Positions 1 to 7,414 of a DNA stretch of 23,923 bases are shown in pieces; the stretch's first letter is position 1; each line of letters starts with the position of its first letter. The notes under the pieces are model-generated. The model was not told where the DNA came from. It saw only the letters and a list, made by a program, of their open reading frames with translations, and ran no database searches. A program made the position numbers and the translations under genes. The stretch comes from JBASNZ01 sp049657775 (GTDB taxonomy: Bacteria > Actinomycetota > Coriobacteriia > Anaerosomatales > Anaerosomataceae), in the NCBI GenBank assembly GCA_049657775.1, contig JBASNZ010000049.1, positions 1 through 23,923 on the forward strand, given 5' to 3'.

Positions 1-351
1 GCCATCGTCGGTGCGTTCGAACGCACGGGACTGGTCGACGACCATCGGTTTGCCGAGTCACTCGTTCGCTCTCTGCTCGCCCGCGGATACGGCGCCAGGC
101 GGATCGAGCGGGAACTCGCTCGCGCCGGAGTCGAAGAGGCTCTCATTGCAGAGGTCCTCGACCAGGCCGCCACACCCGACATCGAACGTGAACGCGCCCT
201 TGAGATGGCGGAACGCATGGTCAGGAGCGCCCCCGACGTCCGCAAGCTCGCCGGCAGACTGGCCCGCAAGGGCTTCGGAGCCGATACGTCGTTTTGGGCG
301 GCACGGCAGGCCCTCGCCGCATTCGTGCGCGATCCGGGAGCCGACGACTGA
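1..351 (+). CDS. recX: Regulatory protein RecX, C-terminal part (5' end outside window)
   Basis: Frame 1 is open from the first base to TGA at 349-351 and encodes 116 residues. It contains the RecX helix-repeat signatures: a segment reading TGLVDDHRFAES, then LARGYGARRIERELARAGV, and a later RLARKGFG motif. RecX proteins bind RecA filaments and modulate recombinase and coprotease activity. The usual family length is about 150-200 residues or more, so the N-terminal part lies upstream of the window, probably preceded by recA. The family call is firm. The recA neighbour is inferred from the usual recA-recX order. Confidence 0.9.
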   Translation, partial: AIVGAFERTGLVDDHRFAESLVRSLLARGYGARRIERELARAGVEEALIAEVLDQAATPDIERERALEMAERMVRSAPDVRKLAGRLARKGFGADTSFWAARQALAAFVRDPGADD

Positions 352-441
352 GGTCGCGTCGCAGGCTCCCGTTCTTCCGTGATTCCGCATTTCAACGCCT
401 CTGAAATGCTGTTTTGCCATCGCTCCGGCCACTCGTCTCCC

Positions 442-471
442 TTGACGGAGTATGCCTACCGCCGGTACCAT
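442..471 (+). promoter_or_regulatory. Candidate sigma70-type promoter for rny
   Basis: TTGACG at 442-447 is followed after 18 bp by TACCAT at 466-471. It lies about 90 bp after the recX stop and about 300 bp before rny. The -35 matches consensus at five of six positions and the -10 at four of six. A start site near 478 would give a leader of about 290 nt. Assigned by eye only. Confidence 0.45.
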
Positions 472-769
472 GAATGCGGCAAATGTGATTGAGACGACAG
501 CCGCAAGGCAGTCGATACCGTGCATGTGGTTCGTGGAAGTAACCGATGGTCCCGCAGGGCGACGAAGCCCTGCTAGATGCGTATATGCGGTCCTCCGCAA
601 CCCATGCGAGTTCTGATCGCACTTGCCGGGCGCGATGTCGTCCGGCTTGTAGGCGTGGTCACAAGGGCGCCGCCCGACCACGCGCAAGACGGACCACAGC
701 TACTCCGGCCCAGTCGGCGTACGCGCCTCCTGAACAGATATTTGTGTCTGACGAGAAGGAGGGGACCTC
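472..769 (+). promoter_or_regulatory. Long structured 5' leader of rny
   Basis: This stretch of about 300 bases has no convincing gene. It holds three clear inverted repeats. The first is GCAGGGC at 554-560 pairing with GCCCTGC at 567-573 (loop GACGAA). The second is TGCGG at 586-590 pairing with CCGCA at 595-599 (4-nt loop). The third is GCGTGGTC at 653-660 pairing with GACCACGC at 676-683, enclosing an inner GGGC/GCCC hairpin at 665-675. None is followed by a T-run, so they do not look like intrinsic terminators. A strong ribosome site, AGGAGGGG, lies just before the rny ATG. I do not recognise a known riboswitch class. Confidence 0.45.
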
Positions 770-2299
770 ATGGTCTACGTATACATCATCGCCTCCCTCG
801 CCCTTGGTGCCGGACTTGGATTCCTCGCACAGCGCTACATCGTCACCGACAAGATCAACCGCTCCCGCGAGTCCGCGGAGCGCATGCTTGCCGATGCCGA
901 GAAGGCTGCGGAGACCACCAAGAAGGAGCTTCTGCTCGAGGCAAAGGACGAGATCTTCCACCTCAAGGCTCAGGCCGAGGAGGAGGTCAAGGAGCGCCGC
1001 AAGGAGCTCGGCACCATGGAGAACCGGCTCATGCAGCGCGAGGAGTCCCTCGAACGCCGCGCGGAGTCGCTCGACAAGCGCGAGCATCAGCTCTCCAGCA
1101 CGCAGGGCCAGATCCAGAAGCGAGAGAAGGATCTGGAACTCGCCATTGCCGAGGAGAAGGAACGGCTCGAGGCGCTCGCCGGCATGACCACCGATGAGGC
1201 TCGCGGCGTGCTCCTCGATCGGATCAAGCAAGATGTCACGCACGACGCCGCGATCCTCATCCGCGAGACCGAGGCCCGGGCCCGTGAAGAGGCGGACCGC
1301 AAGGCCCGCAACATCGTCGGTATCGCCATTCAGCGCGTTGCCGCGGATCACACTGCCGAGTCCACCGTCTCGGTCGTCCACATCCCGTCCGACGACCTCA
1401 AGGGTCGCATCATCGGGCGAGAAGGTCGTAACATCCGCGCTTTCGAGCAGCTCACGGGCATCAACCTTATCATCGACGACACCCCCGAGGCGGTCATCCT
1501 GTCCAGCTTTGATCCGGTGCGACGCGAGATAGGGCGCATCACGCTCGAGAGCCTCATCGCCGACGGGCGCATCCACCCGGCTCGCATCGAGGAGATGTAC
1601 AACAAGGCCACCGCGCTCGTGGAGCAGCAGGTCCGCGAAGCAGGCGAGACCGCCGCGTTCGAGACCGGCATTCCAAACCTGCACGCCGATCTCGTGCGCA
1701 CGCTCGGCCGCCTCAAGTTCCGCACTTCATACGGTCAGAACGTCCTCAAGCACTCCCTCGAGGTCGCGTACCTTGCGGGCGTCATGGCCTCCGAGCTTGG
1801 TGTCGACCCCAAACTCGCCACCAGAGCCGGCCTGCTACATGACATCGGCAAGGCCATCGATCACGAGATCGAGGGGCCGCACGCTGTCATCGGTGCCGAC
1901 CTCGCGCGCCGCCTTGGCGAGCCCAGAGAGATCCTGCACTGTATCGAGGCTCACCACGCCGACGTCGAGCCGACAACAGTCGAAGCCGTCATCGTCCAGG
2001 CCGCGGACGCTATCTCCGCTGCCCGTCCCGGTGCACGCCGCGAGACGCTCGAGAGCTACATCAAGCGCCTCGAGAAACTCGAGACGCTCGCCGAATCGCA
2101 CAAGGGCGTCGAGAAGTCTTACGCCATGCAGGCCGGTCGCGAGATCCGCGTCATGGTCAAGCCGGAAGACATCTCCGATGCTGAGTCAACGGTCCTCGCG
2201 CGCGACATCGCCAAGCAGATCGAAGAGGAGCTCCAGTATCCCGGCCAGATCAAGGTGATGGTCATCCGGGAGAGCCGTGCTATCGAGTACGCCAAGTAG
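770..2299 (+). CDS. rny: Ribonuclease Y
   Basis: The product is a membrane-anchored endoribonuclease that initiates mRNA decay and organises an RNA-degrading complex at the inner membrane face. The 509-residue protein has the full family architecture: an N-terminal membrane segment at about 3-23, a long charged coiled coil at about 28-190, a KH RNA-binding domain with GRIIGREGRNIRAFE starting at residue 212, and an HD phosphohydrolase domain with LLHDIGKA (His357-Asp358 metal pair) and HADVEP downstream. The length is typical. ATG 770 is chosen because AGGAGGGG sits 6-8 bases upstream and it places the membrane segment at the extreme N-terminus. It follows recX at 418 bp, with its own probable promoter and a structured leader that hints at post-transcriptional control. 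It is followed at 30 bp by the GHKL ATPase gene, probably co-transcribed. Confidence 0.97.
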   Translation: MVYVYIIASLALGAGLGFLAQRYIVTDKINRSRESAERMLADAEKAAETTKKELLLEAKDEIFHLKAQAEEEVKERRKELGTMENRLMQREESLERRAESLDKREHQLSSTQGQIQKREKDLELAIAEEKERLEALAGMTTDEARGVLLDRIKQDVTHDAAILIRETEARAREEADRKARNIVGIAIQRVAADHTAESTVSVVHIPSDDLKGRIIGREGRNIRAFEQLTGINLIIDDTPEAVILSSFDPVRREIGRITLESLIADGRIHPARIEEMYNKATALVEQQVREAGETAAFETGIPNLHADLVRTLGRLKFRTSYGQNVLKHSLEVAYLAGVMASELGVDPKLATRAGLLHDIGKAIDHEIEGPHAVIGADLARRLGEPREILHCIEAHHADVEPTTVEAVIVQAADAISAARPGARRETLESYIKRLEKLETLAESHKGVEKSYAMQAGREIRVMVKPEDISDAESTVLARDIAKQIEEELQYPGQIKVMVIRESRAIEYAK

Positions 2300-2329
2300 C
2301 ACACGGGCAATGAAAGCGACACGAGCGAC

Positions 2330-3409
2330 ATGGCCGATGACGCAGAGCGGCTCATAGACTTCATCTCGTCAGTGTCTGGCGACGCGTACCTCAAGGTCGA
2401 GGAGACCCTCGGAGACGGCTACGTCCGTCTCAAAGTCTCCGAAGCCGAGCGTCGCCAGGCCAAGCACGATATCCGCAGCATCGAAGACATCGTCGTCGAG
2501 ATGCTCCGCAACGCACGCGACGCCCACGCCCAGCGCATCTTCCTCGCTACCACACGCGAGGGAGACACGCGCACCCTCGCAGTTATCGACGACGGTATCG
2601 GCGTGCCGGCACACCTGCATCAGGCCATCTTCGAACCGCGCGTTACGAGCAAGCTCGAGACGATGGTCATGGACCGCTGGGGCGTGCACGGGCGGGGCAT
2701 GGCACTGTACTCGGTGCGCTCTAACGTGCTGGAAGCGGGGATCGCCTCCTCGGACATTCACAAGGGCTGCGCGATGAGGGTGGTCATCGACACCACAACG
2801 CTTGGCGAGCGCGCGGACCAATCAACGTGGCCCGATGTCGAGCGCGACGAGACCGGACGCCTCACCGTCACGCGTGGACCGCACAACATCGTGCGTCGCG
2901 TGCTCGAGTTCGCATGCGAACACCCCGAGATCGACATCTTCTTAGGCTCGCCGGCCGAGATCCTCGCCACCATGCATCGGGCCGCCCGAGACGTGCTCGA
3001 CACCTCGGAGCTGATGTTCTGTGACGATCCGATGCGTATGCTCGTGTGGCAGCGGCCAGCCGTGTCCGCGGATGCCGCCGAGCTCGTCTCGATCGCCAGG
3101 AACCTGGGCCTCGACATTTCCGAGCGCACCGCCCATCGGGTGCTGTCTGGCGAGCTCAACGCTCAGCGCGCGGTTCTGGCGGCGGTAGCCGCCAAAGAGC
3201 CGCCGGCCCCTGCGCCAACGCCCGACATCTACCGCGACAGACGGGGCCTGCGTATCCACCACACCGATCTCGCCACCTTCCGCAGCGAACTCGAGCGGGC
3301 GTTCGACGTGCTCTCCGAGCGGTATTACCTTCACCTGAAGGGTGAGCCACGGGTGACCGTCGGAGCCAACGAGATCCGGGTGCGCTTCTCAGTCGAGAAG
3401 GAGGACTGA
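2330..3409 (+). CDS. Orphan GHKL-fold ATP-binding protein, function unknown
   Basis: The 359-residue protein carries a clear GHKL (gyrase/Hsp90/histidine kinase/MutL) ATP site: N-box EMLRNARDA (Glu57, Asn61, Asp64), G1 box DDGIGVP at 87-93, and G2 box WGVHGRGMALYSVR at 117-130. Between G1 and G2 is FEPRVTSK (Thr106-Ser107-Lys108), which recalls the conserved TSK element of MutL/Hsp90-type ATPases. There is no phospho-acceptor His box, receiver domain or membrane segment, so it is unlikely to be an ordinary sensor kinase. Residues about 250-275 (NLGLDISERTAHRVLSGE) resemble a helix-turn-helix, but weakly. A proline/alanine linker at about 288-299 precedes a C-terminal alpha/beta region. It lies 30 bp after rny and before spoVS, where Bacillus has ymdB. 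ATG 2330 has no strong ribosome site. The ATPase fold is seen in the sequence. The role is not known. Confidence 0.85.
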   Translation: MADDAERLIDFISSVSGDAYLKVEETLGDGYVRLKVSEAERRQAKHDIRSIEDIVVEMLRNARDAHAQRIFLATTREGDTRTLAVIDDGIGVPAHLHQAIFEPRVTSKLETMVMDRWGVHGRGMALYSVRSNVLEAGIASSDIHKGCAMRVVIDTTTLGERADQSTWPDVERDETGRLTVTRGPHNIVRRVLEFACEHPEIDIFLGSPAEILATMHRAARDVLDTSELMFCDDPMRMLVWQRPAVSADAAELVSIARNLGLDISERTAHRVLSGELNAQRAVLAAVAAKEPPAPAPTPDIYRDRRGLRIHHTDLATFRSELERAFDVLSERYYLHLKGEPRVTVGANEIRVRFSVEKED

Positions 3410-3439
3410 CTGGCGCTAGAGCACTGCGTTGCGCTGCTG

Positions 3440-3445
3440 TATACT
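3440..3445 (+). promoter_or_regulatory. Candidate -10 element for spoVS
   Basis: TATACT at 3440-3445 is a near-consensus -10 about 100 bp before spoVS. The -35 region at about 3417-3422 (TAGAGC) is poor, so the promoter is tentative. Just downstream, ACCAC-A-GTGGT (3452-3462) forms a small palindrome that could be an operator. Confidence 0.35.
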
Positions 3446-3542
3446 TCTGGTTACCACAGTGGTCGAACCAACAGACCTAGCACAGAACAGAGTCTCCACC
3501 ACACTCATCGTCATCGCACCGATCGTCGCGCAGGAGGCACCA

Positions 3543-3818
3543 GTGGAAGTCTTGAAGGTCTCGAGTAAATCCAGCCCCAATTCCGTCGCGGGCGCGCTCG
3601 CCGGTGTCATCCGCGAGCAGGGAGCTGTCGAGATCCAGACCGTGGGAGCCGGTGCTCTCAATCAGGCGGTCAAGGCGATAGCGATCGCGCGCGGGTTCGT
3701 GGCGCCCACCGGGTACGACCTCTTCTGCACACCTGCGTTCGCCGACATCGAGATCAACGGCGAGGAGCGCACGGCCATCCGGCTGCTCGTCGAACCTCGC
3801 CCCTCGCACCACGGCTGA
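3543..3818 (+). CDS. spoVS: Stage V sporulation protein S-like (SpoVS) protein
   Basis: The 91-residue protein starts MEVLKVSSKSSPNSVAGALA and continues with the characteristic GAVEIQTVGAGALNQAVKA and AIARGFVAPTGYDL segments. It is nearly canonical SpoVS in length and sequence. SpoVS is a small Alba-like, probably nucleic-acid-binding protein needed for spore coat and septation steps in Bacillus. It also occurs in many non-sporulating bacteria, where its role is unclear. GTG 3543 is chosen because AGGAGG at 3532-3537 is placed 5 bases upstream and the residue after it begins the conserved N-terminus. A longer in-frame ATG at 3429 would add about 38 unconserved residues. It lies 133 bp after the GHKL gene and 18 bp before the PHP gene, which is in the same reading frame. 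Confidence 0.95.
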   Translation: MEVLKVSSKSSPNSVAGALAGVIREQGAVEIQTVGAGALNQAVKAIAIARGFVAPTGYDLFCTPAFADIEINGEERTAIRLLVEPRPSHHG

Positions 3819-3836
3819 TCCCGGGCCGGGCCGCCC

Positions 3837-4676
3837 GTGGCGATCGATCTTCACATCCATTCCAACGCATCCGATGGCGCGTTCGCGCCCCGTGAGGTAG
3901 TGCGCCACGCACTCAGCGCCGGCATTCGTCGCATCGCGCTGACCGATCACGACACCGTCGATGGTATTCCCGAGGCCATGGCCGCAGGCGCCGAGATGGG
4001 CGTTACGGTCATACCAGGAGTCGAGCTCTCGGCCGAGACTGCTGACGGTCGTTCCGCCCACATCCTCGGCTACTTCATCGACGTCGATGACGCGGAGTTG
4101 CGCGAATATCTGGCCCATCTGCGCAACACGCGGCTCGAGCGCGCGCGAAAGATGGTCGAGGCCCTCACCAAGGCGGGCATGCCCGTGACCCTCGAAGACG
4201 TGATCGCACGTGCAAGAGAGGGTTCCATCGGCAGGGCACACGTTGCCCTGGCACTCGTGGACGCAGGTGTCGTCCCCAACATGGGTGCCGCGTTCTCCGA
4301 GCTCATCGGCCGAGACAAGCCGTACTTCGTCTCAAGGCCCGTTCCCGAGCCGCAGGAGGTCATCGCGACGATTCGCCGCGCGGGCGGGCTCGCGGTGATC
4401 GCACACCCGGCGGTCAGCGGTATCGAGGACGCCATCCCCGCGCTCGCAACGACCGGCCTTGAGGGTGTCGAGGCGTACCACTCCCAGCATGACGCTGTCA
4501 CCCGGCGTCGTCTGCGTGACACCGCGCGCGCGCTCGGCCTGATCGTCACCGGCGGTTCGGACTTCCACGGCATCGTGGGCTCACACGCCGCGCTCGGGGA
4601 CGGCGGCACGCCGGACTCGGCCTTCGATGAACTCATCACGCGCGCGGGCGACCGCGCCACCAGATTGCGGGCGTAG
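3837..4676 (+). CDS. PHP-domain phosphoesterase (TrpH/YciV-like)
   Basis: The 279-residue protein carries all four PHP metal motifs: DLHIHSNASDG (His6, His8), TDHDT (Asp37, His38), PGVELSAE (Glu63), and late IAHPA (His190) and GGSDFHG (Asp242, His244). An insert at about 85-160 follows the YciV/TrpH pattern. Members of this branch hydrolyse 3',5'-nucleoside bisphosphates or trim the 5' ends of RNA with 5'-monophosphates (the RNase AM activity of E. coli). A nucleotide or RNA substrate is therefore likely but not shown. GTG 3837 immediately precedes the DLHIH motif. No Shine-Dalgarno sequence is visible and the upstream bases are a GC-only run, so translation may depend on coupling to spoVS. 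miaB starts 5 bases after its stop, so the two are surely one transcript. Confidence 0.88.
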   Translation: MAIDLHIHSNASDGAFAPREVVRHALSAGIRRIALTDHDTVDGIPEAMAAGAEMGVTVIPGVELSAETADGRSAHILGYFIDVDDAELREYLAHLRNTRLERARKMVEALTKAGMPVTLEDVIARAREGSIGRAHVALALVDAGVVPNMGAAFSELIGRDKPYFVSRPVPEPQEVIATIRRAGGLAVIAHPAVSGIEDAIPALATTGLEGVEAYHSQHDAVTRRRLRDTARALGLIVTGGSDFHGIVGSHAALGDGGTPDSAFDELITRAGDRATRLRA

Positions 4677-4681
4677 CTCCT

Positions 4682-6022
4682 GTGCACACCTATTTCGTGC
4701 GTACCTTCGGGTGTCAGATGAACAAGCACGACTCTGAGCGCATCGCCGGCATGCTCGAGGACACCCTCGGGCTCACGCTCGCGAGCTCTCCGGAGGAGGC
4801 CGACCTGGTGGTGTTCAACACCTGCGCGGTGCGCGAGGGCGCCGAGGAGCGACTGCGCGGTCACGTCTCATCGCTCAAGGCCGCCAAGATCGCGAATCCT
4901 GACGTGCTGATCGCGGTGGGTGGATGCATCGGGCAGCGCGACGGCGAGAGCATGCTGTCATACCTGCCGCATGTGGATGTTGTGTTCGGCACCCACAACA
5001 TCGCACACCTGCCCTCGCTCATCGAAACGGCCGAGCGCACACGTAAGCCGGCGATAGAGACTCTCGACGAGACGAGTGAGTTCGCGAGCGATCTGCCCTC
5101 GGTGAGACACACGCCGTGGCACGCCTGGCTGCCGATCACCGTCGGCTGCGACAACTACTGCACGTACTGCATCGTGCCCTACGTCCGCGGCCATGAGCGG
5201 TCCCGAACGTTGGAGGACATCGTTGCCGAGGCGAAACGGCTCGTCGACGACGGCGTGGCCGAGATCACCTTGCTTGGCCAGAACGTGAACTCCTACGGCC
5301 GCGACCGATACGGTGAGCCCCGCTTCCCCGAGGTGCTGCGACACGTCACGCAAACGGGCGTCCGACGACTGCGCTTCGTGACGAGCCACCCCAAGGACCT
5401 CTCGAACGAGACCATCGAGGTCATGGCCACAGAACCCGCGGTGTGCAACTACCTGCACCTACCGGTACAGAGCGGGTCGAATCGTGTCCTCTCGGCCATG
5501 AACCGCACGTACACACGGGAACACTACCTCGCACTCGTGGATCGTCTCTACGCGCGGATCCCGGACCTGACGATCTCGACCGACGTCATCGTCGGCTTTC
5601 CCGGCGAGACCGAGGAGGACTTCGATGACACGCTCGACCTGGTCCGCCGCTGCCGGTACGACCAGGCGTTCACCTTCCTGTATTCGCCCCGCGAAGGAAC
5701 CCCCGCGGCATCCATGACCGGTCGTGTCGACCCCGCGGTCGCGCAGGAGCGCTTCGAGCGCCTTGTCGAGGTCGTCCAGGCGTCGGCCCGCGCCAAGAAC
5801 ACCGCGCTCATCGGCACCCTCCAGGAGGTCCTGGTCGAGGGCGGCTCTAAGCGCGATGCGACCGTGCTCACCGGACGCACCCGCTCCAACAAGGTCGTGC
5901 ATGCACCGCTCCCTGACACAACGTCGGCTAACGACATCGCGGGCTCGTTTCTCACCGTCCGGATCGACGCAGCGCAGACGTGGTTCCTCTCGGGCACGCT
6001 TGAAGGGTATGAACGCTCGTAG
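4682..6022 (+). CDS. miaB: tRNA-2-methylthio-N6-dimethylallyladenosine synthase MiaB
   Basis: MiaB is a radical-SAM methylthiotransferase that converts i6A37 to ms2i6A37 in tRNAs reading UNN codons. The 446-residue protein shows the three cysteines of the auxiliary iron-sulphur cluster in the N-terminal UPF0004 domain (Cys11 in FGCQMN, Cys48 in FNTCAVRE, Cys82 in GGCIGQ). The radical-SAM CxxxCxxC is at Cys156, Cys160 and Cys163 (GCDNYCTYCIVPYVRG). A C-terminal TRAM-type domain begins at about residue 375. Length and motifs are typical of MiaB rather than MtaB or RimO. GTG 4682 places the conserved FGCQMN at the usual distance from the start. Its substrate-making partner miaA lies two genes downstream, separated by the MEMO-AMMECR1 gene. 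Confidence 0.96.
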   Translation: MHTYFVRTFGCQMNKHDSERIAGMLEDTLGLTLASSPEEADLVVFNTCAVREGAEERLRGHVSSLKAAKIANPDVLIAVGGCIGQRDGESMLSYLPHVDVVFGTHNIAHLPSLIETAERTRKPAIETLDETSEFASDLPSVRHTPWHAWLPITVGCDNYCTYCIVPYVRGHERSRTLEDIVAEAKRLVDDGVAEITLLGQNVNSYGRDRYGEPRFPEVLRHVTQTGVRRLRFVTSHPKDLSNETIEVMATEPAVCNYLHLPVQSGSNRVLSAMNRTYTREHYLALVDRLYARIPDLTISTDVIVGFPGETEEDFDDTLDLVRRCRYDQAFTFLYSPREGTPAASMTGRVDPAVAQERFERLVEVVQASARAKNTALIGTLQEVLVEGGSKRDATVLTGRTRSNKVVHAPLPDTTSANDIAGSFLTVRIDAAQTWFLSGTLEGYERS

Positions 6023-6046
6023 GTACGCATCACGGAGGTGAGCGTC

Positions 6047-7414
6047 ATGCCCGTTGAGATACTTGGAGTCATCGCTCCACACCCGCCGATCATGGTGCCC
6101 GAGGTCGGGGGCCGCGACGCCGACGTCACCGAACAGTCCGCCGGGGCGTTGCGCCAGGCCGCGGCCATGATCGAGCGCTTCGACCCCGACACCATCATCG
6201 TCATGTCGCCGCACGCACCGGCGGCGCAGGACGCGTTCGTCGTGGAGACGACGCTGCTCCTCAGCGGGTCACTTGCTCAGTTCCACGCTCCGCAGGTACG
6301 CATCAACGCCGAGACCGACGTCGTGTTCGCCGAGGCGCTCATCGCCGCAGCCAGCGAGATGGGTATTCCGGTCGCGTCCAGGCAAGACCACCCGTCGCTT
6401 TCCCCGGGCATCCTTGACCACGGGGTTCTCGTCCCGATGAGCTTCCTCGAGCCTTCCACGAGCGTGCCGCACGTGATCGTGTCGCTCTCGTGGCTGCCCC
6501 TCGACGTCCACCGTCGCTTCGGGCACGCCGTGGCGGCCGTCGCCGAGGCGCAGCACAAGCGCGTCGTCTTCGTGGCAAGCGGCGACTGCAGCCACCGGCT
6601 CAAGCCGAGCGCTCCGGCAGGCTTCTCGCCGCGGGCAGCCGACTTCGACGCCATGCTCGTAAACAAGGTGCGCGATCAGCACCTCGACGACCTGGTGACG
6701 ACGGACCTCGACTGGGCTGAAGCGGCGGGGGAGTGCGGTCTTCGCTCGTTCGTGACGCTTTCGGGCGTGATCCCGGGCGCCGCGAGCAGACTGCTCGCCT
6801 ACGAAGGCCCGTGGGGGGTCGGTTACCTCACAGCCATCGTCGGTTCTCCGGCGCTGCTCGACTCGCTCGCCACGCCGGAGGTCGGCGTCAAGGGTGGTAT
6901 GCCGGGCGAGGCGGAATCCGAGCCGGTCGCGCTTGCCCGCCGCACGATCGAGACGTTCGTCCGCGAGCGCCGTGTCATCGAGCCCGGATCGCCCACGGGC
7001 CTGCTCGCCGGCCGTGCGGGAGCGTTCGTAAGCCTTCACCGCGGGTCGGACCTCCGCGGGTGTATCGGGACGATCGGCCCCACAGCGTCAAATCTTGCCG
7101 AGGAGATCATCCACAACGCGATCCAGGCGGCCACGGCCGATCCCAGGTTCCCGTCGCTCGATCCCTTTGAACTCGGCGACCTGGAGATATCGGTCGACGT
7201 CTTGCACGAGGCCGAGCCCTGCGAGTTCAGCGACCTCGACCCGAAGGCGTACGGCGTCATCGTAAGCTGTGACTGGCGTCGTGGCCTGCTCTTGCCGGAC
7301 CTCGAAGGCGTGGACACCCCCGAGATGCAGGTGGACATCGCCATGCGCAAGGCCGGTATCGAACCCACCGAGCAGGTGCGACTGGAACGCTTCAAGGTCG
7401 ACCGCTACCGATGA
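6047..7414 (+). CDS. MEMO-AMMECR1 fusion protein (AmmeMemoRadiSam system A+B)
   Basis: The 455-residue protein joins two families. Residues 1 to about 265 are a MEMO/class III extradiol-dioxygenase-like (LigB) domain, with IAPHPPIMVPEVGG at the start (His12), MSPHAP, a conserved LDHGVLVPM and ASGDCSHR. Residues about 278-455 are an AMMECR1 domain with SLHRGSDLRGCIGTI (Cys339), DPRFPSL and a late GLLLPDLEGV. In many prokaryotes these two domains occur with a radical-SAM protein as the AmmeMemoRadiSam set, whose chemistry is not settled. No such radical-SAM partner is in this window. ATG 6047 is preferred over GTG 6038 because GGAGGTGA at 6034-6041 is well spaced for it. It sits 24 bp after miaB, and its stop overlaps the miaA start by 4 bases, which implies coupled translation. 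Confidence 0.9.
   Translation: MPVEILGVIAPHPPIMVPEVGGRDADVTEQSAGALRQAAAMIERFDPDTIIVMSPHAPAAQDAFVVETTLLLSGSLAQFHAPQVRINAETDVVFAEALIAAASEMGIPVASRQDHPSLSPGILDHGVLVPMSFLEPSTSVPHVIVSLSWLPLDVHRRFGHAVAAVAEAQHKRVVFVASGDCSHRLKPSAPAGFSPRAADFDAMLVNKVRDQHLDDLVTTDLDWAEAAGECGLRSFVTLSGVIPGAASRLLAYEGPWGVGYLTAIVGSPALLDSLATPEVGVKGGMPGEAESEPVALARRTIETFVRERRVIEPGSPTGLLAGRAGAFVSLHRGSDLRGCIGTIGPTASNLAEEIIHNAIQAATADPRFPSLDPFELGDLEISVDVLHEAEPCEFSDLDPKAYGVIVSCDWRRGLLLPDLEGVDTPEMQVDIAMRKAGIEPTEQVRLERFKVDRYR

Noticed and set aside
392..622. Small minus-strand gene in the recX-rny gap
   Set aside because: There is no ribosome site, no domain and low-quality composition. It overlaps the structured leader and promoter.
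3429..3542. Longer SpoVS start at ATG 3429
   Set aside because: It would overlap the promoter-like TATACT, lacks conservation, and ignores the strong AGGAGG before GTG 3543.
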